Source: CAIQQQ01 sp037445025
GTDB lineage: Bacteria > Pseudomonadota > Alphaproteobacteria > Acetobacterales > Acetobacteraceae
DNA: 64,000 nt
NCBI GenBank assembly: GCA_037445025.1
Contig: JBBILI010000017.1
Span: 38,101 to 102,100, forward strand
Direction: 5' to 3'
Shown here: one piece after another, positions 18,359 through 26,296 of the stretch
Layout of the letters: every line of letters starts with the position of its first letter
Numbering within the stretch: the first letter of the stretch is position 1
Made by a program: the position numbers and the translations under genes
The notes under the pieces: model-generated
Seen by the model: only the letters and a program-made list of their open reading frames with translations
Databases searched by the model: none
What the model was told of the DNA's origin: nothing

Positions 18359-19813
18359 ATGACCATCGCCCCCATGTCCGACACCGCGCTGGCCGTGACC
18401 GACGACCTGTTCTTCGCCCGCCACGCGCTCGACCGCGACGCCGCCCTGCGCATCACCGCCGATGCGCTGAACGGCGCCGATGACGGCGAGCTGTTCCTGG
18501 AATACCGCGAGACCGAGAGCATCAGCCTCGATGACGGCCGCATCCGTGCCGCAGGCTTCGACACCTCACTGGGCTTCGGCCTGCGCGCCGTGGCCGGCGA
18601 AACGGCGGGCTACGCCCATGCCGGCGAGATCTCCGAAGCAGCCCTCGGAAGGGCGGCGAGCACCGTCTCCAGCGTCACCGCCGGGCACAGCGGCATCGCT
18701 GCCGAGGCGCCGCGCGAGACCAATGCGCGGCTTTACACGCCGGCCAACCCGCTCTCCGGCGACGGTTTCGCCGGCCGCACCGGCATGCTCGCCGAGATCG
18801 ACGCCTATGCCCGCGGCCGCGACAGCCGGGTGGTGCAGGTTTCCGCCTCGGTGTTCGGCGAGTGGCAGGCGGTTCAGATCATCCGCGCCGACGGCCACCG
18901 CGTGGCCGATCTGCGGCCGCTGGTGCGGCTGAACGTCTCCGTCGTCGTCGAGAAGGACGGACGGCGCGAATCCGGCAATCACGGGCTTGGCGGCCGCTTC
19001 GGCTATGACCGGGTGACGTCGCCCGATGTGTGGAAGGCCGCCGTGGATGAGGCGCTGCGCCAGGCGCTGGTCAATCTCGATTCGGTGGCGGCGCCGGCCG
19101 GCGAGATGCCGGTGGTGCTGGGCTCCGGCTGGCCCGGCATTCTGCTGCACGAGGCGATCGGCCATGGGCTGGAAGGCGATTTCAACCGCAAGCAGACCTC
19201 GGCCTTCGCCGGCCTGATGGGCCAGCGGATTGCAGCACCCGGCGTCACCGTCGTCGATGACGGAACCTTGCCGGATCGCCGCGGCAGCCTGACCGTTGAC
19301 GACGAAGGCACGCCCACCAGCCGCTCGGTGCTGATCGAGGACGGCATTCTGCGTGAATATCTGCAGGACCGCATGAACGCGCGGCTGATGGGCCTGCGCG
19401 CCACCGGCAACGGGCGCCGGCAAAGCTACGCCCATGCGCCGATGCCGCGCATGACCAACACGATCATGCTTGGCGGCCAACACGATCCTGACGAGATGAT
19501 ACGTTCGGTGTCACGCGGGCTTTACGCCGTGAACTTCGGCGGCGGCCAGGTGGATATCACCTCGGGCAAGTTCGTCTTCTCCGCCAGCGAGGCGTATCTC
19601 ATTGAAAACGGCAGGCTTGGCCCGGCCGTGAAGGGCGCCACCCTGATCGGCAACGGCCCGGACGCGCTCACCAAGGTGCAGATGGTCGGCCATGACATGG
19701 CGCTCGATCCCGGCATCGGCACCTGCGGCAAGAACGGGCAGGGCGTGCCGGTCGGCGTCGGCCAGCCGACGCTGAAGCTGTCCGGTCTCACAGTGGGCGG
19801 CACGGCCACCTGA
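18359..19813 (+). CDS. tldD: Metallopeptidase TldD
   Basis: A 484-residue cytoplasmic zinc metalloprotease of the PmbA/TldD family; TldD and TldE act together to degrade unfolded peptides and mature some RiPPs. The zinc motif HEAIGHGLEGDF (HExxxH) lies near residue 264, with the C-terminal Cys motif GTCGKNGQGVPVGVGQPT. An N-terminal in-frame ATG at 18374 is also possible. No tldE is in this window. It lies 370 bp upstream of the repeat-protein gene; the gap and the housekeeping nature of tldD argue for caution about linkage. Confidence 0.96.
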   Translation: MTIAPMSDTALAVTDDLFFARHALDRDAALRITADALNGADDGELFLEYRETESISLDDGRIRAAGFDTSLGFGLRAVAGETAGYAHAGEISEAALGRAASTVSSVTAGHSGIAAEAPRETNARLYTPANPLSGDGFAGRTGMLAEIDAYARGRDSRVVQVSASVFGEWQAVQIIRADGHRVADLRPLVRLNVSVVVEKDGRRESGNHGLGGRFGYDRVTSPDVWKAAVDEALRQALVNLDSVAAPAGEMPVVLGSGWPGILLHEAIGHGLEGDFNRKQTSAFAGLMGQRIAAPGVTVVDDGTLPDRRGSLTVDDEGTPTSRSVLIEDGILREYLQDRMNARLMGLRATGNGRRQSYAHAPMPRMTNTIMLGGQHDPDEMIRSVSRGLYAVNFGGGQVDITSGKFVFSASEAYLIENGRLGPAVKGATLIGNGPDALTKVQMVGHDMALDPGIGTCGKNGQGVPVGVGQPTLKLSGLTVGGTAT

Positions 19814-20182
19814 ACGCGGATTCGGATACCGTCACGCCTCCGTGACTCCACGGGCTTGTCACGATAGGATACGGCGCAGAAGCACATTTTGTCCCTGTCT
19901 GTTCACGCCGCGAAACCAGATGCTGGTCACCTGAAAACACGCCTGCAGCCCTTCAAAATTGAAGCGGCTCTTGAGTGTGGTTTTCTGCGTCTATACTATC
20001 GCGTTCAAAGAAACGGCATGGTGGACTGCAGCGATTCGCCGCGTCGTCAATAAACAGTTCTTGTCAATTTTTCATGCATGTTTGACGCGATGCGGACGAT
20101 TGCTTGCGCAGGGCTCCGCATACTCCGGTCATTAGCAGTCACCCACCATGGCGGTGCGGGACCGAACCGGAGAGACAGAGCC
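19814..20182 (+). promoter_or_regulatory. Long leader/promoter region of the repeat-protein gene
   Basis: A 369-bp gap. A 6-bp stem GTCACG/CGTGAC (19831-19846) follows the tldD stop. TTGAGT (19971-19976) and TACTAT (19994-19999), 17 bp apart, are a plausible sigma-70 promoter; this stretch is AT-rich relative to the rest of the window. That leaves a leader of about 175 nt before the gene, which carries no other recognised gene. Confidence 0.4.
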
Positions 20183-20932
20183 ATGACGACCCAGCGCACC
20201 ACGATCGCTTCCGTCCGTGACACCGGCGCCGTCCGCCTCGGCGGCATGAGCCCGGCCCTGCCGACCACGGACGCCGGCAAGGTGCGCCTCGGCGGCATGA
20301 GCCCCGCCCTGCCGACCACGGACGTCGGCAAGGTGCGCCTCGGCGGCATGAGCCCCGCTTTGCCGACCACGGATGCCGGCAAGGTTCGCCTCGGCGGCAT
20401 GAGCCCGGCCCTGCCGACCACGGATGCCGGCAAGGTGCGCCTCGGCGGCATGAGCCCCGCTTTGCCGACCACGGATGCCGGCAAGGTGCGCCTCGGCGGC
20501 ATGAGCCCCGCCCTGCCGACCACGGACGCCGGCAAGGTCCGCCTTGGCGGCATGAGCCCCGCGCTGCCGACCACGGATGCCGGCAAGGTGCGCCTCGGCG
20601 GCATGAGCCCCGCGCTGCCGACCACGGATGCCGGCAAGGTTCGCCTCGGCGGCATGAGCCCCGCTTTGCCGACCACGGATGCCGGCAAGGTGCGCCTCGG
20701 CGGCATGAGCCCGGCGCTGCCGACCACGGACGCCGGCAAGGTGCGCCTCGGCGGCATGAGCCCCGCTTTGCCGACCATGGATGCCGGCAAGGTTCGCCTC
20801 GGCGGCATGAGCCCCGCGCTGCAGACCACGGATGCCGGCAAGGTCCGCCTTGGCGGCATGTCCCCGAGCCTGCCCGCCGCCACGAAGGACAGCGGCCGCG
20901 TCAAGCTCGGCGGCATGAGCCCCTCGCTCTGA
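20183..20932 (+). CDS. Repeat protein: 14 copies of an LGGMSP-containing 17-residue unit
   Basis: A 249-residue protein of unknown function. A 16-residue lead (MTTQRTTIASVRDTGA) is followed by 13 consecutive units of 17 residues, consensus VRLGGMSPALPTTDAGK, and a final unit after a 19-residue spacing that ends KLGGMSPSL. Variation is slight: one V for A, one TMD, one LQTT, and the last units use SLPAATKDSG. There are no Cys, Trp, Tyr, Phe or His residues in the repeats; each unit has two basic and one acidic residue. No signal peptide or membrane helix. ATG 20183 has GGAGAG 8 nt upstream; an in-frame ATG at 20078 lacks a ribosome site. A multi-core modified peptide precursor, a structural repeat protein or a nucleic-acid-binding basic protein are all possible. 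Confidence 0.85.
   Translation: MTTQRTTIASVRDTGAVRLGGMSPALPTTDAGKVRLGGMSPALPTTDVGKVRLGGMSPALPTTDAGKVRLGGMSPALPTTDAGKVRLGGMSPALPTTDAGKVRLGGMSPALPTTDAGKVRLGGMSPALPTTDAGKVRLGGMSPALPTTDAGKVRLGGMSPALPTTDAGKVRLGGMSPALPTTDAGKVRLGGMSPALPTMDAGKVRLGGMSPALQTTDAGKVRLGGMSPSLPAATKDSGRVKLGGMSPSL
20231..20932 (+). repeat. 51-bp coding tandem repeat array
   Basis: Thirteen units start every 51 bp from 20231 to 20843, and a fourteenth starts at 20900 after a 57-bp step. Units differ mainly at synonymous positions (for example CCGGCCCTG, CCCGCTTTG and CCCGCGCTG for Pro-Ala-Leu), and some variant combinations recur in non-adjacent units, as expected from unequal exchange plus selection on the protein. Confidence 0.97.
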
Positions 20933-20972
20933 GCCATTCCGCGCCCGACCAAACCAGGACTACAATCGCGTG

Positions 20973-21018
20973 AGACCGGGCCCCCGCCCGGTCTTGCCGT
21001 GTCTGCCCCGCGGCAGAC
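20973..21018 (+). terminator. Two consecutive hairpins between repeat gene and DUF6065-like gene
   Basis: AGACCGGGC (20973-20981) pairs with GCCCGGTCT (20986-20994) around CCCC. Then GTCTGCC (21001-21007) pairs with GGCAGAC (21012-21018) around a 4-nt loop. Neither is followed by a T run of normal length, so they may act as a partial terminator or mRNA-stabilising structure that lowers expression of the downstream gene relative to the repeat gene. Confidence 0.55.
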
Positions 21019-21037
21019 CACCCGCCCGGAGACCTGG

Positions 21038-21808
21038 ATGAACGACAGTCAAGCCGCCGTGACCGCCAAGCGGATCACCTTCTACCGGCTCATCCCCCAG
21101 GCCCGCATGCCGCAACGCGCCGACCGCGCCGCCGCCGGCACCCTGCCCACCCGCGCCTTCCGCTATTGCGAACCCGTCGTCACCGCCTCGGCCTTCGGCT
21201 GGTATGTGTTTCCGCCGATCAGCTTCCAGCTGATCTGGGACGGCCATGAGGTGATGTGGCTCTACGACGGCGCGCCCGACTGGCAGCCGTTGAAGACCGC
21301 GCAGTTCCCCGGCTACGTGCCGTATTTCGACAGCAAGGCGCCTGAGGAGATCCGCGGTTTCTCGCCGCCTTTCGTCGGCGCCCTGCAGGAGCCGGGCCTG
21401 GTGCAGCTCTGGACCGGGTTGATCGCCCGCACGGCACCAGGCTGGTCCTCGCTGGTGCGCCCCTGCGCCAATCTGCCGCGCACCGGCGCCTATGAGCTGT
21501 TCGAAGGCATCATCGAGACCGATCGCTGGTTCGGCCCGCTGATCACCAACATGCGGCTGACCAAGACCGACACGCCGATCGAGTTCCGGGCCGATTTTCC
21601 GGTGCTGCAGGTCCAGGCCATCCCGCGCGAGGCCTTGGAGGAGCGCGGGCAGAACGACTACGAGATCGTGCCTGACCTTGACGCGTTCCATCCCGAGGAC
21701 TGGGATGACTTCTACGACACCGTGGTGCGGCCGAACGTGGCTGAGAACCGGCCGCGCGGCGAATACGCGGCCGCTGCACGCAGGCGCGCCAAGGGTGAGG
21801 AACGATAG
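21038..21808 (+). CDS. DUF6065-like protein of unknown function
   Basis: A 256-residue soluble protein. From memory it resembles the DUF6065 family: an RYCEPVVTASAFGWYVFPP block near residues 46-64, then LIWDGHEVMWLYDG, TAPGWSSLVRPCANLPRTG near 132-150, and EGIIETDRWFGPLITNMRLT near 156-175. The function of that family is not known to me. ATG 21038 was chosen because GGAG lies 6 nt upstream; a GTG at 20999 would extend it by 13 residues. The start is 105 bp after the repeat-protein stop, and the stop is 10 bp before the GST-like gene. Confidence 0.7.
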   Translation: MNDSQAAVTAKRITFYRLIPQARMPQRADRAAAGTLPTRAFRYCEPVVTASAFGWYVFPPISFQLIWDGHEVMWLYDGAPDWQPLKTAQFPGYVPYFDSKAPEEIRGFSPPFVGALQEPGLVQLWTGLIARTAPGWSSLVRPCANLPRTGAYELFEGIIETDRWFGPLITNMRLTKTDTPIEFRADFPVLQVQAIPREALEERGQNDYEIVPDLDAFHPEDWDDFYDTVVRPNVAENRPRGEYAAAARRRAKGEER

Positions 21809-21818
21809 GGGCGCATCA

Positions 21819-22496
21819 ATGGCGGATGGCACGCTTTATCTGGGCACCAAGCGCTATTCGTCGTGGTCGCTGCGCGGCTGGCTGGCCGTCAGGCTGGCGG
21901 GTCTCGATGTGGACGAGGTGATGATCGCACTCGCCGGCGGATCGACTCCGGCGGTGAAGGCGGCCAGCCCCAGCGGCTTCGTGCCGTATCTGGAGCACCA
22001 GGGCGCGCGGGTGTGGGACAGCCTGGCGATTGCCGAATACTGCGCCGAGTTCGCCCCCGCGCTGTGGCCGGCCGACCGCGTGGCCCGTGCCCTGGCCCGA
22101 TCGATGGCGGCCGAGATGCACAGCGGCTTTCGCGAACTGCGCATCGCGATGCCGATGAGCCTGTTCCGTGACGGCGCCGGCCTGCAGTCGAGCCAGGCCG
22201 TGCTGGCCGATGTCGCGCGGATCGATTCGATCTGGCGCGAGGCGCTGGCCCTCTCCGGCGGCCCGTTCCTGTTCGGGACAGCGATGGGGGCGGTGGATGC
22301 GATGTATGCGCCGGTTGTGGCACGCTTCCTCACCTACCGTCCGGCACTCTCGCCGGTGTCGCAGGCCTATGGCACAGCCCTGCGCGCCGCGCCGCTCATG
22401 GCGCGCTGGTATGCGGAAGCGGCGGCTGAGCCGGACTCGTGGCGGCTTGCGGCCTATGAGGCGTCCATTCCTCCGGCGTCCCCGCCAGCCGCCTGA
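21819..22496 (+). CDS. Glutathione S-transferase family protein
   Basis: A 225-residue GST fold. A thioredoxin-like N-terminal domain starts LYLGTKRYSSWSLRGWLAVR (about 6-25), where a serine of SSWS is the likely glutathione-activating residue, and AASPSGFVPYLEH supplies the cis-Pro loop. An all-helical C-terminal domain follows from about residue 85. It lies 10 bp downstream of the DUF6065-like gene, so co-transcription is likely. Its last 101 bp overlap the 3' end of convergent opgH. Confidence 0.88.
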   Translation: MADGTLYLGTKRYSSWSLRGWLAVRLAGLDVDEVMIALAGGSTPAVKAASPSGFVPYLEHQGARVWDSLAIAEYCAEFAPALWPADRVARALARSMAAEMHSGFRELRIAMPMSLFRDGAGLQSSQAVLADVARIDSIWREALALSGGPFLFGTAMGAVDAMYAPVVARFLTYRPALSPVSQAYGTALRAAPLMARWYAEAAAEPDSWRLAAYEASIPPASPPAA

Positions 22497-24084
22497 GCCG
22501 CAGCGCCCGCGAAATCGCCGGATCGGCCGACGCCACGCAGAACGGGATCGCCACCAGCAGCCCGCCGGCAAACGGCAGGGCGAGCACGACGTCCCACAGC
22601 GAAACGCATGCCAGGGCTGCGAAGATCGCGAGGCCGAACAGCGTGTGCGGCCAGAATCCCCGCGCCGCCTCGCGCCAGTCGACGCCGCGCCCGCTGCGGT
22701 TCTGCGCCGCCCAGCCGGTCCGCGCCCCGACCAGGGTGCGCAGCATCGCCCAGGCCTTGCTCGGCTGGGCGATGGCGTCGAGCAGCAGGGTGAAGCCGAA
22801 CTCGCACAGCGCGCCCAGCGCGAACCACACCAGCCCGCCATAGCGCGCGCGCTTGCGGGCGGAGAGCAGCACCTCCGCGGTGCCGAGCAGCTTTGGCGAA
22901 TAGATCGACAGCATCCAGGCCAGCACCAGCGTGACCAGCGCGCCGCGCGGCACATCGGCGCCGGCCGTCCAGGCGTTCGCCGTGGCCAGGACCAGAAGCA
23001 GCGGATACAGCGGTGCGGTGGCGAACAGCAGGATCGCCTGCACCAGCTGCCAGCGCCCGAGCGGCCGGAACCCCGGTGCCGCCAGCAGATGCCGGTATTG
23101 CAGATTGCCGGCGGACCAGCGGGCGTCACGCGCCAGGAACTCGGGCAGGGCAGGGGGATTGGCTTCCAGCGATCCCTCCTCGCCGGCCCAGACCGCCACC
23201 CCCCAGCCGGCGCCGGCGAGGCGCGCGGCCTCCACCTGGTCGTGCGAGAGGATCGGGCTGCCGTCGGGCAGCGTCTCCAGCCTGGCATGGGTGCGAAACG
23301 CGTCGATGCGGAAGATGGCGTTGTGGCCCCAGTACGGTCCTTCGCGCCCTTGCCACCAGGCCTGCCCGGTGGCCCAGACGCGCATGCCGGCGCGCATGCC
23401 GAACTGGAACAGCCGCGGGAAGGCGGCCTCGGCCGGGGCGCCCACGGTAAGGTGCTGCACGAGGCCCATGGTCGGATCGGCCTGCAGGATGCGCACCAGG
23501 CGCAGCACGGCTTCGGCGGACATCTGTGAATCGGCGTCGAGCGGGAGGCAGAACTCGAACGCGCGTCCGTCCTGATCAAGAAACGCCATCACGTTGCCGG
23601 CCTTGAAGCCGGAATTGTCCGCGCGGCGGCGGTAGATCAGGCCAGGGACGGCGCGCACCGCTGCCTCCTCCCGCGCGACCAAGGTCGGATTCTGCGAGTC
23701 TGACAGCACGAACGCCGTGAACCGATCGCCCAGCGGCGCCAGGGCCGCGATCAGCCGCTGCAGCGGCGGCAGAAACACGGCGGGGTCCTCGTGGCGCACC
23801 GTCATCGCCAGCGCCGTGCGGGCGGTGATGTCGCCCGTTTCGATGTCGCCCGCCACCGGCAGCACGGCGCGGGGCGGATCGTCCGACAGCATCAGCAGGG
23901 CGAAGCCGGTCACAGCGTTGGCGACGCACAGTCCGAGCCAGGGCAGCACGCCCAGAAAGCACAGGAGGATCAAAGCTTTCACCACCGTCCAGCCTCCAGG
24001 CGTCAGCACGCGCAGCATCAGCGCCAGCAGCACCGCCATGGCCGCCATCACGATCGCCAGGAACGCCAGCCGCCTTAACACCAT
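22396..24084 (-). CDS. opgH: Glucans biosynthesis glucosyltransferase OpgH (MdoH)
   Basis: A 562-residue inner-membrane GT2 glucosyltransferase that makes the beta-glucan backbone of osmoregulated periplasmic glucans. Two N-terminal helices, a cytoplasmic GT2 domain with FVLSDSQNP and LPLDADSQMS (the DxD region), RDARWSAGNLQ (the (Q/R)xxRW-type motif), then several C-terminal helices. It is shorter than E. coli OpgH, which has long N- and C-terminal extensions. ATG 24084 was chosen because GGAGGG lies 5 nt upstream; an ATG at 24108 is in frame. opgG is not adjacent. Confidence 0.9.
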   Translation of the reverse strand: MVLRRLAFLAIVMAAMAVLLALMLRVLTPGGWTVVKALILLCFLGVLPWLGLCVANAVTGFALLMLSDDPPRAVLPVAGDIETGDITARTALAMTVRHEDPAVFLPPLQRLIAALAPLGDRFTAFVLSDSQNPTLVAREEAAVRAVPGLIYRRRADNSGFKAGNVMAFLDQDGRAFEFCLPLDADSQMSAEAVLRLVRILQADPTMGLVQHLTVGAPAEAAFPRLFQFGMRAGMRVWATGQAWWQGREGPYWGHNAIFRIDAFRTHARLETLPDGSPILSHDQVEAARLAGAGWGVAVWAGEEGSLEANPPALPEFLARDARWSAGNLQYRHLLAAPGFRPLGRWQLVQAILLFATAPLYPLLLVLATANAWTAGADVPRGALVTLVLAWMLSIYSPKLLGTAEVLLSARKRARYGGLVWFALGALCEFGFTLLLDAIAQPSKAWAMLRTLVGARTGWAAQNRSGRGVDWREAARGFWPHTLFGLAIFAALACVSLWDVVLALPFAGGLLVAIPFCVASADPAISRALRLRRLAGTPEEWTPHRPQAATSPAQPPLPHTSAP

Positions 24085-24197
24085 GACCACCCTCCGTCCT
24101 GCCGACATGGCGCGACCCCGCCGGCAGCGCCAGGGGTGGCATTGTTCCGCTGACAGCGGTATCGGCTGGAATCCTATGCCGGGGAGACGCCAGGGAC

Positions 24198-25292
24198 GTG
24201 GCCAGCGCGCCGATCGCCACCATTCTGCCGCCGCGCGAAATGTTCACCCCCCGCGCCACCGGCGCGATCGGGCTGCTGGTGCATGGGCTGGCGCGGGCGG
24301 TGCCGGGGGCCGTGGTCTACGGCATGGCGACGGCGCATCCCTTCGATGACGTCGCGTTCCAGCCGGTGGCGCTGCCCTGGCTGCCGCTGCGCCAGGCCGA
24401 CCGCTACGCCGCGGGCCTGGTGCGCGCCTTGCGCCGCCGTCCGCCCAGCCTGATCGAAGTGCACAACCGGCCGGATCTCGCGATGCGCCTGGCAGGCCGT
24501 TTCCCCGAAATCCCCGTCGTGCTGTTCCTGCACAACGACCCGCAGGGTATGCGCCTCGCCCGCACCGAGGCGGAGCGCCAGGCGCTGCTGTCCACACTTG
24601 CCATGGTGGCCCCGGTTTCGACTTACCTCGCCTCCCGCCTGCCACCGTCTGCCGGCATCACCGTGTTTCCCAATTTCGTCGATCTCTCCGCCATCCCGCG
24701 GGTGTCGCGCGATGCGGTGATTCTGTTCGCGGGCCGGGTGGTGGCGGACAAGGGGGCGGACAGTTTCGTCGAAGCCTGTGGCCGCGCTTTGCCGAAGCTG
24801 CCGGGATGGCAGGGCGTGATGCTGGGCGCCGACCGCTTCGGTGCCGACAGTCCGGAGACGCCGTTCCTCGCAGCGCTGCGTCCCCGTGCCGCCGCCGCCG
24901 GGGTGGAGCTGCTGGGCTGGCAGCCGCATGACGCGGTGCTGGCGGCCATGGCCCGCGCCTCGCTCATCGTCGTGCCCAGCCGCTGGCCGGAGCCGTTCGG
25001 CCTCACCGCCCTCGAAGCCATGGCCTGCGGCACCGCCCTGCTGTGCGCGCCGAGCGGCGGGCTGGCGGAGGTCACGTCCGGGGCTGCCGTGCCGATCGAT
25101 CCGGAGAACCCGGCGGGGATCGCGGCCGAGCTGGTTCGCCTCGCCCATGACCCCGCGGCGCGGGCCGCCCTCGGCGCCGCCGGCCGCGCCCGCGCCGCCC
25201 GGTTCGACCTGCGCGAGGCCGCTGCCCGCCTTGTGGCGCTGCGCCGATCGGTGCTGGATGCATGGCCGAGACGAACGACTGCCCCTATATGA
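24198..25292 (+). CDS. Glycosyltransferase family 4 protein
   Basis: A 364-residue GT-B glycosyltransferase. The retaining-GT4 signature EPFGLTALEAMACGTALL (E-x7-E) lies near residues 265-282, preceded by LFAGRVVADKGADSF near 176-190. Probably transfers a sugar in cell-surface polysaccharide or lipid glycosylation; acceptor unknown. The start is a GTG at 24198 preceded by a GGGA-rich stretch; an ATG at 24240 is an alternative. It is divergent from opgH with 113 bp between. Confidence 0.88.
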   Translation: MASAPIATILPPREMFTPRATGAIGLLVHGLARAVPGAVVYGMATAHPFDDVAFQPVALPWLPLRQADRYAAGLVRALRRRPPSLIEVHNRPDLAMRLAGRFPEIPVVLFLHNDPQGMRLARTEAERQALLSTLAMVAPVSTYLASRLPPSAGITVFPNFVDLSAIPRVSRDAVILFAGRVVADKGADSFVEACGRALPKLPGWQGVMLGADRFGADSPETPFLAALRPRAAAAGVELLGWQPHDAVLAAMARASLIVVPSRWPEPFGLTALEAMACGTALLCAPSGGLAEVTSGAAVPIDPENPAGIAAELVRLAHDPAARAALGAAGRARAARFDLREAAARLVALRRSVLDAWPRRTTAPI

Positions 25293-25323
25293 GAGGGCCG
25301 AATGCAGCCCCGGAGACATCCGC

Positions 25324-26295
25324 ATGTCCGAAACACTCACTGACCTCGTCCCCGTCACCGTGCTCACCGGCTATCTCGGCGCCGGCAAGACCACACTGCT
25401 CAACCGGATTCTGTCCGAGCAGCACGGGCGGAAATACGCCGTTGTGATCAACGAGTTCGGTGAGCTCGGCGTGGACAACGACCTCGTGGTGGACACCGAC
25501 GAGGAAGTCTTCGAGATGAACAACGGCTGCATCTGCTGCACCGTGCGCGGCGACCTCATCCGCATCCTGGGCGGGCTGATGAAGCGGCGCGGCAAGTTCG
25601 ACGGCATCATCATCGAGACCACCGGCCTCGCCAATCCGGCGCCGGTGGCGCAGACCTTCTTTGTCGACGAGGGTGTGAAGGCGCGTACAAGGCTCGATGC
25701 CATCATCACCGTGGTCGATGCCAAGCATCTGCTCGACCGCCTCGCCGACAGCGCGGAGGCCAAGGAGCAGATCGCCTTCGCCGATGTGATCGTGCTCAAC
25801 AAGATCGACCTGGTGACATCGGACGAAGCCGACGCCGTGGAGGCGGAGATCCGCAGGATCAACGCCACCGCCCGCATCATCCGTGCCACCAGGAGCAACG
25901 TGCCGATCAGCGAGCTGCTTGATCAGGGCGCGTTCGATCTCAACCGCGTGCTCGAACACACACCCGACTTTCTCGACACCGACGAGCATTCCCACAACGA
26001 CGAGATCGCCTCGATGAGCTTCGAGGCGAAGCGGCCGATCGATCCGGAGAAGTTCAACGCCTGGATCGGCGAGCTGCTGGGCAGCAAGGGGCAGGATCTG
26101 CTGCGCACCAAGGGCATTCTGTCCTATGAGGGCGAGGACCGGCGGTTTGCCTTCCAGGCCGTGCACATGATCGCCGATGGCGATTTCGTGGGGCCGTGGA
26201 AGGGGGCGGACCGCACCAGCCGCATCGTTTTCATCGGCCGCAACCTCAACCGCCCGCAGCTGCGCCGCGGCTTCGAAGCCTGCCAGGTCGGCTGA
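25324..26295 (+). CDS. COG0523 (CobW/G3E) GTPase, putative metallochaperone
   Basis: A 323-residue G3E-family GTPase. Walker A GYLGAGKTTLLN is at residues 16-27, the metal-binding NGCICC motif near 66-71, ETTGLANPAP near 100-109, and the guanine-specificity motif NKID near 159. COG0523 proteins deliver or sense zinc, cobalt or other metals; which one cannot be read from sequence. One base separates its stop from the WD40 gene, implying coupled expression. No zinc-regulator site was evident upstream. Confidence 0.93.
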   Translation: MSETLTDLVPVTVLTGYLGAGKTTLLNRILSEQHGRKYAVVINEFGELGVDNDLVVDTDEEVFEMNNGCICCTVRGDLIRILGGLMKRRGKFDGIIIETTGLANPAPVAQTFFVDEGVKARTRLDAIITVVDAKHLLDRLADSAEAKEQIAFADVIVLNKIDLVTSDEADAVEAEIRRINATARIIRATRSNVPISELLDQGAFDLNRVLEHTPDFLDTDEHSHNDEIASMSFEAKRPIDPEKFNAWIGELLGSKGQDLLRTKGILSYEGEDRRFAFQAVHMIADGDFVGPWKGADRTSRIVFIGRNLNRPQLRRGFEACQVG

Positions 26296-26296
26296 G

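Noticed and set aside
20231..20932. CRISPR array
   Set aside because: Units are contiguous 51-bp coding repeats with no unique spacers, and there are no cas genes.
20047..21021. Minus-strand frame of 324 codons with its own 17-residue repeat (MPPRRTLPASVV type)
   Set aside because: A 51-bp unit is a multiple of three, so all frames repeat. Only the plus frame has a Shine-Dalgarno and shows mainly synonymous variation.
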